Positions 9,005 through 18,200 of a stretch of DNA of 64,000 nucleotides are shown piece by piece. The notes under the pieces were generated by a model. That model was not told where the DNA came from and did no database searches. It saw nothing but the letters and a program-made list of their open reading frames with translations. The DNA lies in NCBI GenBank assembly GCA_036493735.1, contig DASXPH010000020.1, positions 1 through 64,000 of the forward strand, given 5' to 3'. Position numbers and translations under genes: made by a program. The stretch is from AG2 sp036493735 (GTDB lineage: Bacteria; Gemmatimonadota; Gemmatimonadetes; Gemmatimonadales; Gemmatimonadaceae). Numbering within the stretch: the first letter of the stretch is position 1; each line of letters opens with the position of its first letter.

Positions 9005-10027
9005 TCAACGCACGAAGGTGATGTAACCGTTCTGATTCGTGATCGCACCGATGTGGCCCTGTTGGCTGAAGGCCACGCGTCGCGGGTTGCCACCGACCTT
9101 GAGCGTGGTGGTCAACTGGCCGCGTTGCAGCGAGAAGACCTGAACGACGCCGGCATTGGGGAGCGTGACATAGGCCTGATTGTCGTCGGGCGTCACGCCG
9201 AGACCGAAGCCGCCGCCCTGCAGCGGAATCGGCTGCGCGAATTGACCTGTCGTGAGGTCAATGTCGTTGAGATATCCCGATTCGTTCGCGACATAGAGAT
9301 GGGTGCCGCGGCGATTGGTCGCCAACTCCTGCGGCACGCCGCCGACGGTGAACGTGCGCAGAACATTCCCCGAGAACATGTCGATTTCGGAGACGGAACC
9401 ACCAAGGAAGCTGCTCACATAGAGTATCCGTCCGCCTGGATCGATGGCAAAGCCATTGGGCGCGTAGCCTACCTGAACGGTCTTGGTGACCGCGCGAGAG
9501 GCGACGTCGACTACGTAGACGCTGGTTCCACCCGTCGCTACGAAGAGCTGCGTCCCGTCTGGCGAGACCTTGACGGCGAGCGGATTGGGAATGGCAATGC
9601 TGCCGACGTTGGTCTGCGTCGCGACGTCGAGGATACTGACGTCGCCGAACTGATTCGCGACGTATGACGTGCTGCCGTCGGGCGAGAACGCGATACCAGT
9701 CGGGATCGGACCGGTGGGGATGAAGTTGTCGACGGTGCGCGTCCGCGTGCTGGTCACGCCGACGCCACTGTTGAACGGCTCGGTAAAGAAGGTCAGGCCA
9801 TCGTCGCGAACGGCGACACCCCAGGGGGCCGGGACGCCCACCGAGTCGAGAATCGAGCCGGTCGGCCGGCCGGGAGGATTGGGAACGCACGCATTGCCAC
9901 TGGCCGCGGATGCGTCCAGTGAAGCAGCGCCTGGGTGTTTGGTGGCTGTTGGCGCGTCGTTGTTACACGCGGCGACGACGGTAGCGACGGAGCCAACGAC
10001 GATGCTGGCGAGAGCTCTCTTGCGCAT
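9005..10027 (-). CDS. YncE-like seven-bladed beta-propeller lipoprotein
   Basis: 340 residues from ATG 10027, which has GAGG seven bases upstream; extension to 10105 adds Arg-rich non-protein sequence. The N-terminus MRKRALASIVVGSVATVVAAC is a lipoprotein signal with the lipid-accepting Cys at 21. The rest is a run of about seven repeats with the YncE/40-residue pattern (SPDGTQLFVA, DPGGRILYVSS, NRRGTHLYVAN), each ending in D-x-x-T/S. Such propellers sit on the outside of the membrane and serve as scaffolds or binding proteins; the ligand is unknown. A 16-bp perfect palindrome lies about 130 bp upstream and may regulate it. Confidence 0.85.
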   Translation of the reverse strand: MRKRALASIVVGSVATVVAACNNDAPTATKHPGAASLDASAASGNACVPNPPGRPTGSILDSVGVPAPWGVAVRDDGLTFFTEPFNSGVGVTSTRTRTVDNFIPTGPIPTGIAFSPDGSTSYVANQFGDVSILDVATQTNVGSIAIPNPLAVKVSPDGTQLFVATGGTSVYVVDVASRAVTKTVQVGYAPNGFAIDPGGRILYVSSFLGGSVSEIDMFSGNVLRTFTVGGVPQELATNRRGTHLYVANESGYLNDIDLTTGQFAQPIPLQGGGFGLGVTPDDNQAYVTLPNAGVVQVFSLQRGQLTTTLKVGGNPRRVAFSQQGHIGAITNQNGYITFVR

Positions 10028-10154
10028 GGCGGCCTCGTAGGCGGAACGCGCGCGGATCGCCGGACGACGTCGCGAGGCGGAACGCGGGCGATGAGTGAAC
10101 GCCAACTTTGTGTACTTTCATCGTCGGCGCAAGGAGCCTAACGACTACCCTGAG

Positions 10155-10170
10155 ATTAGAGCACTCTAAT
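10155..10170. promoter_or_regulatory. Candidate operator: 16-bp perfect palindrome
   Basis: ATTAGAGCACTCTAAT is a perfect inverted repeat of two 7-bp halves with a 2-bp centre, AT-rich against a GC-rich background. A third half (CTCTAAT) follows at 10193-10199, about three helical turns away. This is the form of a binding site for a dimeric repressor of the TetR, MarR or Rrf2 kind. It lies 128-143 bp upstream of the beta-propeller lipoprotein start (10027, minus strand). No regulator gene is adjacent, so the protein that would bind it is unknown. Confidence 0.5.
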
Positions 10171-10350
10171 GTAACGGCGAATTATGAGAACGCTCTAATC
10201 TGATGACGCCGTGCGATCGTTCCCCCGAGGCTCATCGAGCCGCTTCGCGTCGCGGCAGCAAACCGTAAGGCCAGCTTCGGTCTCTTTTCGCCAATTTTCG
10301 GCTCACTTGAGCTTCACGGGCGCTTCGGCCGCCTTCATCGGCACTCACGT

Positions 10351-10385
10351 CAAAGGCCACTCGCCTAACTACCGAGTGGCCTTTG
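10351..10385 (-). terminator. Hairpin terminator of tRNA-Ala
   Basis: A perfect 13-bp stem, 10351-10363 with 10373-10385, and a 9-nt loop. It starts 9 bp beyond the 3' end of the tRNA gene on the minus strand. The T-run is short (CTTTG lies inside the stem), so termination strength is uncertain, but position and stability fit a tRNA terminator. The loop contains CCTAAC, the first six bases of the dispersed 7-mer motif. Confidence 0.75.
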
Positions 10386-10394
10386 TGTTACCAG

Positions 10395-10467
10395 TGGAGC
10401 GTACCGGGATCGAACCGGTGACCTCCTGGTTGCAAACCAGGCGCTCTCCCAGCTGAGCTAACGCCCC
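10395..10467 (-). tRNA. tRNA-Ala, anticodon TGC
   Basis: A 73-nt cloverleaf read on the minus strand: acceptor GGGGCGT pairs with ACGCTCC, D-arm GCTC...GAGC, anticodon stem CCTGG/CCAGG with loop TTTGCAA (anticodon TGC), variable loop AGGTC, T-arm ACCGG/CCGGT with TTCGATC. The third acceptor pair is G3:U70, the identity element of alanine tRNA. Discriminator base is A, and CCA is not encoded. Stands alone rather than in an rRNA operon. Confidence 0.98.
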
Positions 10468-10518
10468 AGTTTCCTTCGATTACGTTGCACAATATAGCGA
10501 CCGCGATCGGAGGAGCGC

Positions 10519-10983
10519 ATGCCGGAGCCTGGGACGGAAACCGCAACGGAAACGAAGCACCTGACGCTACGTTGCCAGTTCTGCGACACGTGGAATCGCA
10601 TCGATGCCGCTCGAGCCGCCGACCGGCCCAAGTGCGGGAAATGTGCGCGACCGATGCTGCTCGATCGACCATTCCCGCTGAACGACGAAACGTTCGCGCG
10701 CACGATCGCGGACGCCGAAGTGCCGGTGCTGGTGGACTTCTACGCCGACTGGTGCGGGCCCTGTAAGACGATGGCACCCGCCGTCGATGAGATCGCGCGA
10801 ACATACCAGGGTCGCGCGCTCGTTGCCAAGCTAGACACCGACCGCGCCCAGCGCGCCGCCGGCGGGTTCAACATTCGTGGCATCCCGACGACGATCGTGT
10901 TCAAGGGCGGCAAGGAAGTCGCCCGACAGACGGGCGCGATTCCGAAGCCGATGCTCGTCCAAATGCTGGACGCGGCGTTGTGA
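10519..10983 (+). CDS. trxC: Thioredoxin 2 (zinc-ribbon thioredoxin)
   Basis: 154 residues. The N-terminus has two CxxC pairs (Cys19/22 and Cys39/42), the zinc ribbon that marks thioredoxin 2, followed by a thioredoxin domain with the active site WCGPC at 78-82 and the cis-Pro motif GIPTTIVF. It reduces protein disulfides in the cytoplasm and can serve as electron donor to the peroxiredoxin at 7372. ATG 10519 has GGAGGAG upstream. It converges on actF, with a hairpin between them. Length and motifs match TrxC well. Confidence 0.93.
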   Translation: MPEPGTETATETKHLTLRCQFCDTWNRIDAARAADRPKCGKCARPMLLDRPFPLNDETFARTIADAEVPVLVDFYADWCGPCKTMAPAVDEIARTYQGRALVAKLDTDRAQRAAGGFNIRGIPTTIVFKGGKEVARQTGAIPKPMLVQMLDAAL

Positions 10984-11057
10984 ACGGTGAACGGAAAAGG
11001 CGGCGCTGCGCGCCGCCTCTCTGATTTAGCCGATCACCAGTCACCAACCGCCATGCA
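10984..11057. terminator. Bidirectional terminator-type hairpin with repeat arms
   Basis: Between convergent trxC and actF. The core is an 8-bp GC stem, 10998-11005 with 11011-11018, loop CTGCG, followed by CTCTGATTT on the plus strand. It is flanked on the left by two copies of GTGAACG (10980-10995) and on the right by the roughly complementary GATCACCAGTCACC (about 11030-11044). The same nested design is seen at 4084-4251 and 54579-54684. Lacks a strong T-run. Confidence 0.6.
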
Positions 11058-12389
11058 CTACTCGTGCGCCGGCAACGGCTCCATCGTCTCGGGATTCACC
11101 GGCACCTGCACTTCGTCGCGGTACGGTGACGTCAAGAGCGTCACCCGCATGCGCGGGAAGGCATCCATGAAGGCACAATAGGCCCATCCCCACACCCCGA
11201 CGTATAGCAGGAGCACGCCGATTTCCCAGAAGCTGAATGGCGCGCTCGATACCGAGGTCCCGTACCGCGAGGGATAGACCTCGATGTAACGCATGATCCA
11301 GAGGCCGACGATGCTGCATAACGCAAACAGCAGGAACGTTGGCCGGAACACCTTCGCGGCGCGCGACAATAGACCGAAGAACGGGAACACGAAGGTGAGG
11401 ATCACCGACGTTACGGTAATCCACACCCAGGGCGGTACCAGCCGAAGACGCATGAAGAACGTCTCCTCGGCCATGTTGCCGTACCAGATCACCAGGTACT
11501 GACCGAAGGTGAGATAGCCCCAGAATGCCGTGAAGGCGAAGATGAGCTTACCGATATCATGGAAGTGCCGTTCCTCGATCAAGCCGTCAGCGGTGTTGAG
11601 GAAATTGCTCCACCAGAGCACGAGCACACCCAGTAGCGAGAGCGCGCCAAGCCAGGCGCCCATGAAGAACCACCAGCTATAGAGCGTGCTCTGAAAGTGG
11701 AGGGACAGGCCCATCGAGAGATCCCACGCGAGGACGGACCAGCCAAATGCAAACAGGAGCACCATCCAAACGGCGAGCTTGCCCTGCAGCGAGTGCGTCG
11801 AGTGGATCTCGCGTCGCTCCTCACCGAATCCGGCGCGCATCCGATCGCGCCATCCGCGAGCCCATGCCGCGCCCCCTTCTGGGGTGCGACCCACATCGAG
11901 CCGGAGCGACGTCCACACATACCACCAGCTCAGGATCGTCATGAGGCCGAAGATGACGATATCGCGAATGCTGAGGAACGCCGGATTGAAGTACACGGCC
12001 TTCTCGGCTGTCGGATACGCCTCGCGCCGCCAGGGAAAAACGTGGTTCCCGCTGGCGAAGAGCGTGAGCAGTAGGAAGATGAACGCGATCGGCAGGAAGG
12101 CGACGTAGCCTTCCATGAATCGGATGACGGCCCGCGACCAGCGCGCCGTCGTGATACGCTGGACGGCGACGAACACGACGCCCGCGTGCGAGAGCGAGGC
12201 GAAGAAGAGCCAGTTGGCGTGGAACGCACTCCAGGCGCGATCGGGTGAGACGAACACGCCAGCGATGAAGACGATGGCGCCGATGATCGTGAGGACCAGA
12301 AAAACCGTTTTGAGCGTCGCGGGCAGCGGCTTGCTCGAGGCGAGCAACACCTGCTCCCGCGTGAGCAAACGAGGCGGATGCAGACTCAC
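11058..12389 (-). CDS. actF: Alternative complex III subunit ActF (NrfD-like quinol oxidoreductase subunit)
   Basis: 443 residues, almost entirely hydrophobic helices; known ActF proteins have ten membrane spans and pair with ActC. Conserved features visible include TREQVLLASSKP-type N-terminus, FHANWLFFASLSHAGV, REAYPTAEKAVYFNPAFLSIRD, and SHSLQG/STHSLQGKLAVW before DLSMGLSLHFQSTLYSWWFF. Start is GTG 12389, overlapping the actE stop by 4 bp (GTGA). Last gene of the act operon. It forms part of the membrane core that oxidizes quinol; no cofactor of its own is expected. Confidence 0.93.
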   Translation of the reverse strand: MSLHPPRLLTREQVLLASSKPLPATLKTVFLVLTIIGAIVFIAGVFVSPDRAWSAFHANWLFFASLSHAGVVFVAVQRITTARWSRAVIRFMEGYVAFLPIAFIFLLLTLFASGNHVFPWRREAYPTAEKAVYFNPAFLSIRDIVIFGLMTILSWWYVWTSLRLDVGRTPEGGAAWARGWRDRMRAGFGEERREIHSTHSLQGKLAVWMVLLFAFGWSVLAWDLSMGLSLHFQSTLYSWWFFMGAWLGALSLLGVLVLWWSNFLNTADGLIEERHFHDIGKLIFAFTAFWGYLTFGQYLVIWYGNMAEETFFMRLRLVPPWVWITVTSVILTFVFPFFGLLSRAAKVFRPTFLLFALCSIVGLWIMRYIEVYPSRYGTSVSSAPFSFWEIGVLLLYVGVWGWAYCAFMDAFPRMRVTLLTSPYRDEVQVPVNPETMEPLPAHE

Positions 12390-13177
12390 GGGCGTCTTCT
12401 CGGTGTCGAATCCGTAGCTCGGCCGGCGCGCGAGGTATCGGCGGCCGGGTTCGTCGTCGGCGAGGCCGCCGCGTTAGGCGCAGCGATGCCGGGAACGGAG
12501 GCGGCCGCGCCGGGCTGGGTGCCTGCCTGGGGATAGATCATGTGGAAGTACGGCGCCGGTCGCGTCGGCGCGGAGATGGATGCGCCGGGCAGTGTCTGAC
12601 CGGTTTCACCCGGGCGACCATGCGTCGTGTCTGGCGCCGCGCCCAGCTTACCCTGCAGTGAGCGGATATAGTTGACGATGTCCCAGCGATCCGGCTCCTC
12701 GATGCGGTTGTACGTCGGCATCAGGCCGCGACCATTGCGAATCATGCCGAAGATGTAGCCGTCGGTACGATTCTTCGTGACATCGCTGGTGAGGTTGATA
12801 CCCGCCATTCCGAACCGGGTCGCCGGCCCGTTTCCCTGCCCCAGTGGACCGTGACAGACCGCGCAATTGATCTGGAAATTGATGCGTCCATTGTTGAGTG
12901 AACGCTGATCAGCCGCCGCGGGGTTCGGAATGCCCGACATGGAGTCGATCGTGGCGATGGCGGGGAGCCGTCCGTACTCGAAGCCGGGCGCGGCCGTTCC
13001 GTACACCGGCACGGAGTTCTGCGGATTCCCGCGCGGCGGGACGGTGTCGGCAACGCTCTCCCAGGGATCGATCTTCGGCTGCTGCTTGAAGTCGGTGAAC
13101 CAGCTGCAAGCCGTGGCGGACGTGACCGACACGACGAGAAGGCAAAAGCAGATCCCCCGCTTCGCTCGGGATGACAA
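12386..13177 (-). CDS. actE: Alternative complex III subunit ActE (mono-heme cytochrome c lipoprotein)
   Basis: 263 residues from the TTG at 13177. One heme site CAVCHG (Cys105, Cys108, His109), with GRGLMPTYNRI supplying the likely Met ligand and a WDIVNYIRSLQ helix typical of cytochrome c. The N-terminus is a lipoprotein signal ending SATAC (Cys24). An ATG at 13351 is in frame but overlaps actD by 100 bp and reads through repeat DNA, whereas TTG 13177 has GAGGAG five bases upstream. The TTG and first nine codons lie inside a CATCCCGAGCG-type dispersed repeat. The C-terminus is Pro/Ala/Thr-rich. It passes electrons within the complex or to the oxidase. Confidence 0.88.
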   Translation of the reverse strand: MSSRAKRGICFCLLVVSVTSATACSWFTDFKQQPKIDPWESVADTVPPRGNPQNSVPVYGTAAPGFEYGRLPAIATIDSMSGIPNPAAADQRSLNNGRINFQINCAVCHGPLGQGNGPATRFGMAGINLTSDVTKNRTDGYIFGMIRNGRGLMPTYNRIEEPDRWDIVNYIRSLQGKLGAAPDTTHGRPGETGQTLPGASISAPTRPAPYFHMIYPQAGTQPGAAASVPGIAAPNAAASPTTNPAADTSRAGRATDSTPRRRP

Positions 13178-13250
13178 TGAGGCTCCTCGGGACGACCAGT
13201 CGCTTCGGTCTGTAGAACCGACCACCGACCACCGACCACCGATCACCGGA
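13147..13250. repeat. Dispersed CATCCCGAGCG-type repeat and GGTCGGT tandem repeat in the actE leader
   Basis: Two repeats sit between actD and the body of actE. At 13150-13179 the minus strand reads TGTCATCCCGAGCGAAGCG..GGGATCTG, which resembles an intergenic element known from many GC-rich genomes through its artefact translation SSRAKRG. At 13219-13247 the minus strand has about four copies of GGTCGGTG. Together they fill the whole 73-bp leader of actE and extend into its first codons. Confidence 0.7.
13165..13189 (-). promoter_or_regulatory. Ribosome site that decides the actE start
   Basis: On the minus strand GAGGAG is followed by five bases and a TTG (13177-13175) in the actE frame. 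The next in-frame start candidates are GTG codons too far into the signal peptide, and the upstream ATG (13351) lies inside actD. This makes TTG 13177 the best start. Confidence 0.6.
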
Positions 13251-13751
13251 TTAGCGCTCACTGCGCACCTCCCGGGCTCCGTGGCGGCGGAGGACTTCCA
13301 TCGCTTCGTCGGCGCGGTCGGCGGTGGTCTCGACCCAGACCCCAAAGTCACCCGCGCTGAAGCGCGGGTCGTACCCGACGGTCGTCGTGAGGCGCGGCAT
13401 TCCAGCGAGGCCGAACATCGCGTACACCGTCGCGAGGCCGCCGACGAGGACCATCACCTCGAAGCCGAAAATCGTGTACGGAACCCAGGTCGCGATCGCC
13501 TTCCCTCCGACGACGATGGGCCAGTACTGCGATATCCAGACGGCGATCCAGTAACCGAAGGTGACGCCGGCAAGACCGAAAATGAGCGTGAAGCGCCTAA
13601 CGGCGCTCGGCCCGCGCGCGAGCACTTCCTCGAACTCGTGTCGAGGCGTGGGCGTGTAGACGGTGATATCCTTGAAGCGGTGCTTGCCCAGATCCTCGAT
13701 CGCATGCACCGCGCTGTCGATTTCGTGAAAGCCACCGAGCACGCCTTGCAT
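13251..13751 (-). CDS. actD: Alternative complex III subunit ActD (DUF3341)
   Basis: 166 residues. An N-terminal soluble part (FHEIDSAVHAIEDLGKHRFKDITVYTPTP) is followed by two membrane spans at about 58-78 and 94-118, then a short cytoplasmic or periplasmic tail ending in an alpha/beta segment (GDFGVWVETTADRADEAMEVLRRHGA). This is the DUF3341 pattern of ActD. ATG 13751 overlaps the actC stop by one base (TGATG). It stabilises the membrane core of ACIII; no cofactor is known. Followed after a repeat-filled 73-bp gap by actE. Confidence 0.92.
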   Translation of the reverse strand: MQGVLGGFHEIDSAVHAIEDLGKHRFKDITVYTPTPRHEFEEVLARGPSAVRRFTLIFGLAGVTFGYWIAVWISQYWPIVVGGKAIATWVPYTIFGFEVMVLVGGLATVYAMFGLAGMPRLTTTVGYDPRFSAGDFGVWVETTADRADEAMEVLRRHGAREVRSER

Positions 13752-15241
13752 CAGTTGAGTCCTCCCGAATGGGGCGGATCGTTGATGATCGGGCCAGCCA
13801 TCCCGTGCTGTTCGAGGACCTGCGACTCACTGAGGAAAGGGTGCTTCATCCTGGGAGGGATGACCTCCTTGATCTCGGCAATGGCCAGCACCGGTAGCTG
13901 CTTGATGAAGAGCAGGAACCACATGAAGAACCAGCCGAAGCTGCCTAACAAGATGCTGTAGTCGACCCAGGTCGGGGCGTAGGTGGACCACTGCCAAGGT
14001 TCAAATTCGTGCGAAAGCGACGGAACGACGATGACAAACCGCTCGAACCACATCCCGAGGTTGATGAACAGGGAGAGGATCCAGAGCCAGGTCGTATTGC
14101 GCCGAAGCTGCTGCGAGAAGAGCGACAGCGGCAGCACGCAGTTGCAGATGAGCATGATCCACGCAGCCCATGCCCACTGCCCGAACACGCGGTTCCAGAA
14201 GTAGTCCTGCTCGAACGTGTTGCCGCTCATCCAGGCAACCTGGAACTCGGTGAGGTAGGCGAGGCCGACGACGAGCGACGTGAACAAACACATCTTCGCC
14301 GCGGCGTCCAGATCGTTCAGGGTGACATAATGCTGGAGTTTGAAGTACTTCCGGATCGGGATGATGATCGTGAAGACCATGCCCAGACCAGAGTAGATCG
14401 CGCCGGCGACGAAGTAGGGCGGGAAGATCGTGGCGTGCCAACCTGGCGTGAGCGCCATCGCGAAGTCGAACGACACGACCGAGTGCACCGAGAGCACGAG
14501 TGGCGTCGACAGCGCGGCGAGGAAGAGATAGGCGCGCGTGAAATGCCGCCATTCGCGATCGGAGTTTCGCCATCCGAGCGACATGTTCGCGTAGATCTGT
14601 CGCCTGATCGGGTTCTTCTCCTTGTCCCGAAGCGCCGCGATGTCGGGGATGAGCCCGATGTAGAGGAAGGTGCTGGAGATCGTTAGGTACGTGAGGATCG
14701 CGAAGACGTCCCAGACGAGTGGGCTCTTCGGATTCGGCCAGATGAGGCGCCAGTTCGGGTACGGAATCAGATAGAAGAACTTCCACGGCCTCCCGAGGTG
14801 TAGAATCGGAAATAGACCCGCTGTCATGACGGCGAAGACCGTCATCGCTTCGGCCGCGCGATAGATGCTCGTCCGGAAACCGGCTCGGAACAGGTAGAGA
14901 ATGGCGGAGATCAGCGTGCCGGCGTGACCGATACCGACCCAGAAAACGAACGTCACGATGTACACGCCCCACATCACCGGCGGGTGATATCCGGCGGCGC
15001 CCAGCCCCTCGTAGATCTGATACATCCACGCGGAGGCGCCGATGAGCATGCAGAGGATCGCGACGCCGAGCAGAGCGAACCAGCCCAACGTCGGCCGGAG
15101 CGTGCCCATGATCTCGCGATCGACCTGCTCGTAACTCTTGACAGCAGGGAGCCGAACGTCCGCTGTGGCGATGTTCGGACGCTGCCCGCGACGGGATGGC
15201 TCGTCCGGGTACGCGGGAAGCGGTGCTGAGGAAGCAGCCAT
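13751..15241 (-). CDS. actC: Alternative complex III subunit ActC (NrfD/PsrC-like membrane subunit)
   Basis: 496 residues, polytopic; family members have ten spans. Recognisable NrfD-like stretches include VMWGVYIVTFVFWVGIGHAGTLISAILYLFR, AEAMTVFAVMTAGLFPILHLGRPWKFFYLIPYPN, and FERFVIVVPSLSHEFEPW near the C-terminus. ActC binds and oxidizes quinol at the periplasmic face beside the iron-sulfur subunit ActB. ATG 15241 lies 9 bp after actB. The paralogous partner ActF is encoded at the end of the same operon. Confidence 0.95.
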   Translation of the reverse strand: MAASSAPLPAYPDEPSRRGQRPNIATADVRLPAVKSYEQVDREIMGTLRPTLGWFALLGVAILCMLIGASAWMYQIYEGLGAAGYHPPVMWGVYIVTFVFWVGIGHAGTLISAILYLFRAGFRTSIYRAAEAMTVFAVMTAGLFPILHLGRPWKFFYLIPYPNWRLIWPNPKSPLVWDVFAILTYLTISSTFLYIGLIPDIAALRDKEKNPIRRQIYANMSLGWRNSDREWRHFTRAYLFLAALSTPLVLSVHSVVSFDFAMALTPGWHATIFPPYFVAGAIYSGLGMVFTIIIPIRKYFKLQHYVTLNDLDAAAKMCLFTSLVVGLAYLTEFQVAWMSGNTFEQDYFWNRVFGQWAWAAWIMLICNCVLPLSLFSQQLRRNTTWLWILSLFINLGMWFERFVIVVPSLSHEFEPWQWSTYAPTWVDYSILLGSFGWFFMWFLLFIKQLPVLAIAEIKEVIPPRMKHPFLSESQVLEQHGMAGPIINDPPHSGGLN

Positions 15242-15250
15242 AGTCTCGCC

Positions 15251-18200
15251 TCAGCGCGTCGCGGGTGGCGACGGCTGCGCCGTCGGTCCGGAAGTATGAG
15301 TGACTTTCTTCAAGTAGACCACAGCCGAGAAGGTGTTGAGCTCTTCGAACACGTGATACGCACGACGGTCCTGGGCAAGCTGCGCCACGGTCCATTGTGG
15401 GTCCGCCGCATCGCCGAACGTGATCGCGCGCGAGGGACACGCCGCGGCACACGAGGTCGTGAACTCGTCAGGCGCGAGCTCGCGATGCTCGAGCGCCGCA
15501 CGATTCTCCGCCTCACGAATGCGCTGCACGCAGAAGCTGCACTTCTCCATCACGCCCTTGCCCCGCACCGTCACGTCCGGGTTCAGCTGCCAGTTGAGCG
15601 GCTCGGGGAACGCGTACTGCTTGCGTCCCGGCTCGCCGTAGCCGAACCAGTTGAAGTAGCGAACTTTGTACGGACAGTTGTTCGAGCAATAGCGCGTGCC
15701 GACGCAGCGATTGTAGACCTGGACGTTCAAGCCATCCGGCGCGTGATACGTTGCATACACGGGACAGACTGGCTCGCAGGGCGCGTTGCCGCAGTGCTGG
15801 CAGAGCATCGGGACGAAGCGCGTTTCGAACTCGTCGCCGAAACTGCCGTCGTTTGCACCCTCGAAATAGCGCTCGATGCGAAGCCAAGACATCTCGCGGC
15901 CACGACCGATGTTGAAGCCGGGGCTCTCGGTCGCAAAGATCGTTGCGTTCTGCCAGGGCGCGCCGACCGTCGGAATATTGTTCTCGGCGTAACACGCCGT
16001 TACGCACGCCGAACAACCAGTACAGCGAGCGAGATCGATTGTCATCGCCCAACGACGTGTCGCCATTCGCGTGGGATGATTCGGATCGTACAACCCAACG
16101 TTCTTGCCCTGGTCGGGCTTCGATGGAGCACCAAGAATACCCTGCGCATCGGCGGCGACCGGGGAACGGAGGCCGGGCAGGAATTCCTGACTAGGAGTGC
16201 CATCTGGACGCACCTCACGCTCGGCAGGTTCGCGGATGCCGCGTGAGAGATCATCGGCGCTGATCGCTTGCGCGATACCCCGCCCATGTTGGCGCGCGGA
16301 GCCTTCGGTGCTCGCGACCGTGACGTGATCACCGATTCGGGATAGCGACGCCTTTGTCGCTGTGAGCGCGATCTCGCCAGTGGAGCCCGTGCCACTTGGC
16401 AGGAGGTCCAACGCATTCACACCGAGGTTTCGTGCATAACGACCATAGCCCCACTGCACCGGGTTGGTCGTGGACTTCGCATCGAATTTCGGAACGTCCG
16501 TCGCGGCACGATGGCCGTAGCCCGTCGCGATGCCGATGACGTCGGGCCTCACGCCGAGATACGGGATTGCCGGTGCGCGCACCGCGACATTCCCGACTTT
16601 CACCTCGACGATGTCACCGCGGTCGATGCCGAGCCGAGTGGCCGTCTCCGGATGGATCTCGACCCACGAGCCCCAGGTCATCTTGGTGACGGGATCCGGC
16701 AGCTCGATCAGCCACGGCTTGTTGGTCCCGCTGCCCTTGCCCAGCGTCGGCGATGGGTAGACAACGAGGAAGAAATCCCCCGACGTCGAAGTGAGCGCGG
16801 GAATGCGACGCGGCGCCGCGGTCGAAGCCGCGGCAGCGCGTGGAGCGACTGTTCCCGATGCGACTCCTTTGGTGAGCGCCGTCGTTAGGCCCCTGTCCCC
16901 GCCGGGGAATCGGCTGCTGAGCCAGGTGCGATAATCCTTCATCGCGAAGCGGCCAGCGGCCGTTGGATCCTTCTTGGCGAGCGCGATCAGGACATCGGAT
17001 GCCGCGCGCGTGTTCGCGAACACGGGATCCATCGTCGGCTGCTGCAGCGCGATGGTGCCGCGCACGGGCTGGGCATCACCCCACGACTCGAGTGCGTGGA
17101 AATCCGGAAGGATGACGTCGCAGAGCTCCGTCGTCTCGTCGGGGTAGCTGGAGAAGCTCACCTTGAACGGGACCTTCTGGAACGCTTCGGCGACGTTGAG
17201 CGACTTTGGAAGCGCGTACGCCGGGTTTACGCCGCGAACGAAGGCCATCGAGACCTGGCCGGCGCGCATGCGCTCGATCGCGTCGAGGAGGTCGGCCGGG
17301 CCGGCCATGCCCTCGAACGCTGTGATCGGGTCGGCATTTCGAATGGTCGTGCCAACATTGCCGAGCGACTGATTGAGCGCAGCGACGGCAGCAGCCACTT
17401 CGCCGGCGTTGTCGGTGGTGACGCCGGAGAGGATCAGACTCGGCTTGGCTGTTCCCAGCTCGGTCCGGAGCTGTTCGAGCACCGCCGGCTCGACGCCAGT
17501 CTGATCACGAGACGGTGCGGAGCCGCGACCACCGAGGAAATTGATGACTGCCAACTCGGCACCGGGCGCGCAGGGGATCCACTGGTCGGCGTTGAGACCG
17601 GTGAGCGATCGGCGCGGACCGACGTAGACGAATCTCGGCGCGGTCTCGAGCTTCGCGCGGGCGTCGGCAAAGTCCAGCTGCTGCGGAACGGAGGCGCCCC
17701 ACCCCTCGAGGAAGTCAGCCCCGAAGGAGATGATGAGTTTCGCATCCGCGAAACTCAGGCGCGGCCAGGCGACGCCATACGTGCGGCGGTTCGCCTCGAT
17801 CACCGCGTGATCCGCCTCGAGATCGACACTGAGGTGCGGCCGCATGCCGAAGGCGGCGAGCCACTGGTCGAGGAAGGTCGGGAAGCTTCCCGATTCGTGC
17901 TGGTTGATGAAGACCGCGTTGCCGGCCGTGGCGCGGCCATTCGTTAGGCGCTGCGAGACGATGTTGATGGCGTCGTCCCACGAGGCGCGCGTCCAGGATC
18001 CGTTCTGTTTGACGAGCGGACCACGGAAGCGATCGGGGTTGTAGAGACCCTGCAGCGCCGCCTGGCCGCGCGCGCAGAGCCCGCCGCGATTGAGCGGGTG
18101 CTCGGGATTGCCCTCGAGTTTGATGGCGCGGCCATCGCGTGTTTCGGCGATCACGCCGCAGGCGGCGGAACACTCGCGGCAGGTGGTTGCGTAATACGTG

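Larger units (their letters stand above)
10028..10394. other. Intergenic region upstream of the beta-propeller gene
   Basis: About 370 bp without a gene. It holds a perfect 16-bp palindrome (10155-10170), a third half-site at 10193-10199, and a CCTAACG motif at 10137-10143. Positions 10200-10350 show nothing I can name. The right end is occupied by the hairpin terminator of tRNA-Ala. A plus-strand reading frame at 10211-10456 runs through the antisense of the tRNA and is not a gene. Confidence 0.6.

Noticed and set aside
10211..10456. Plus-strand reading frame of 81 codons ending in RTGIEPVTSWLQTRRSPS
   Set aside because: It reads the antisense of tRNA-Ala and its terminator. The RTGIEPVTSWL ending is a well-known artefact of such reads.
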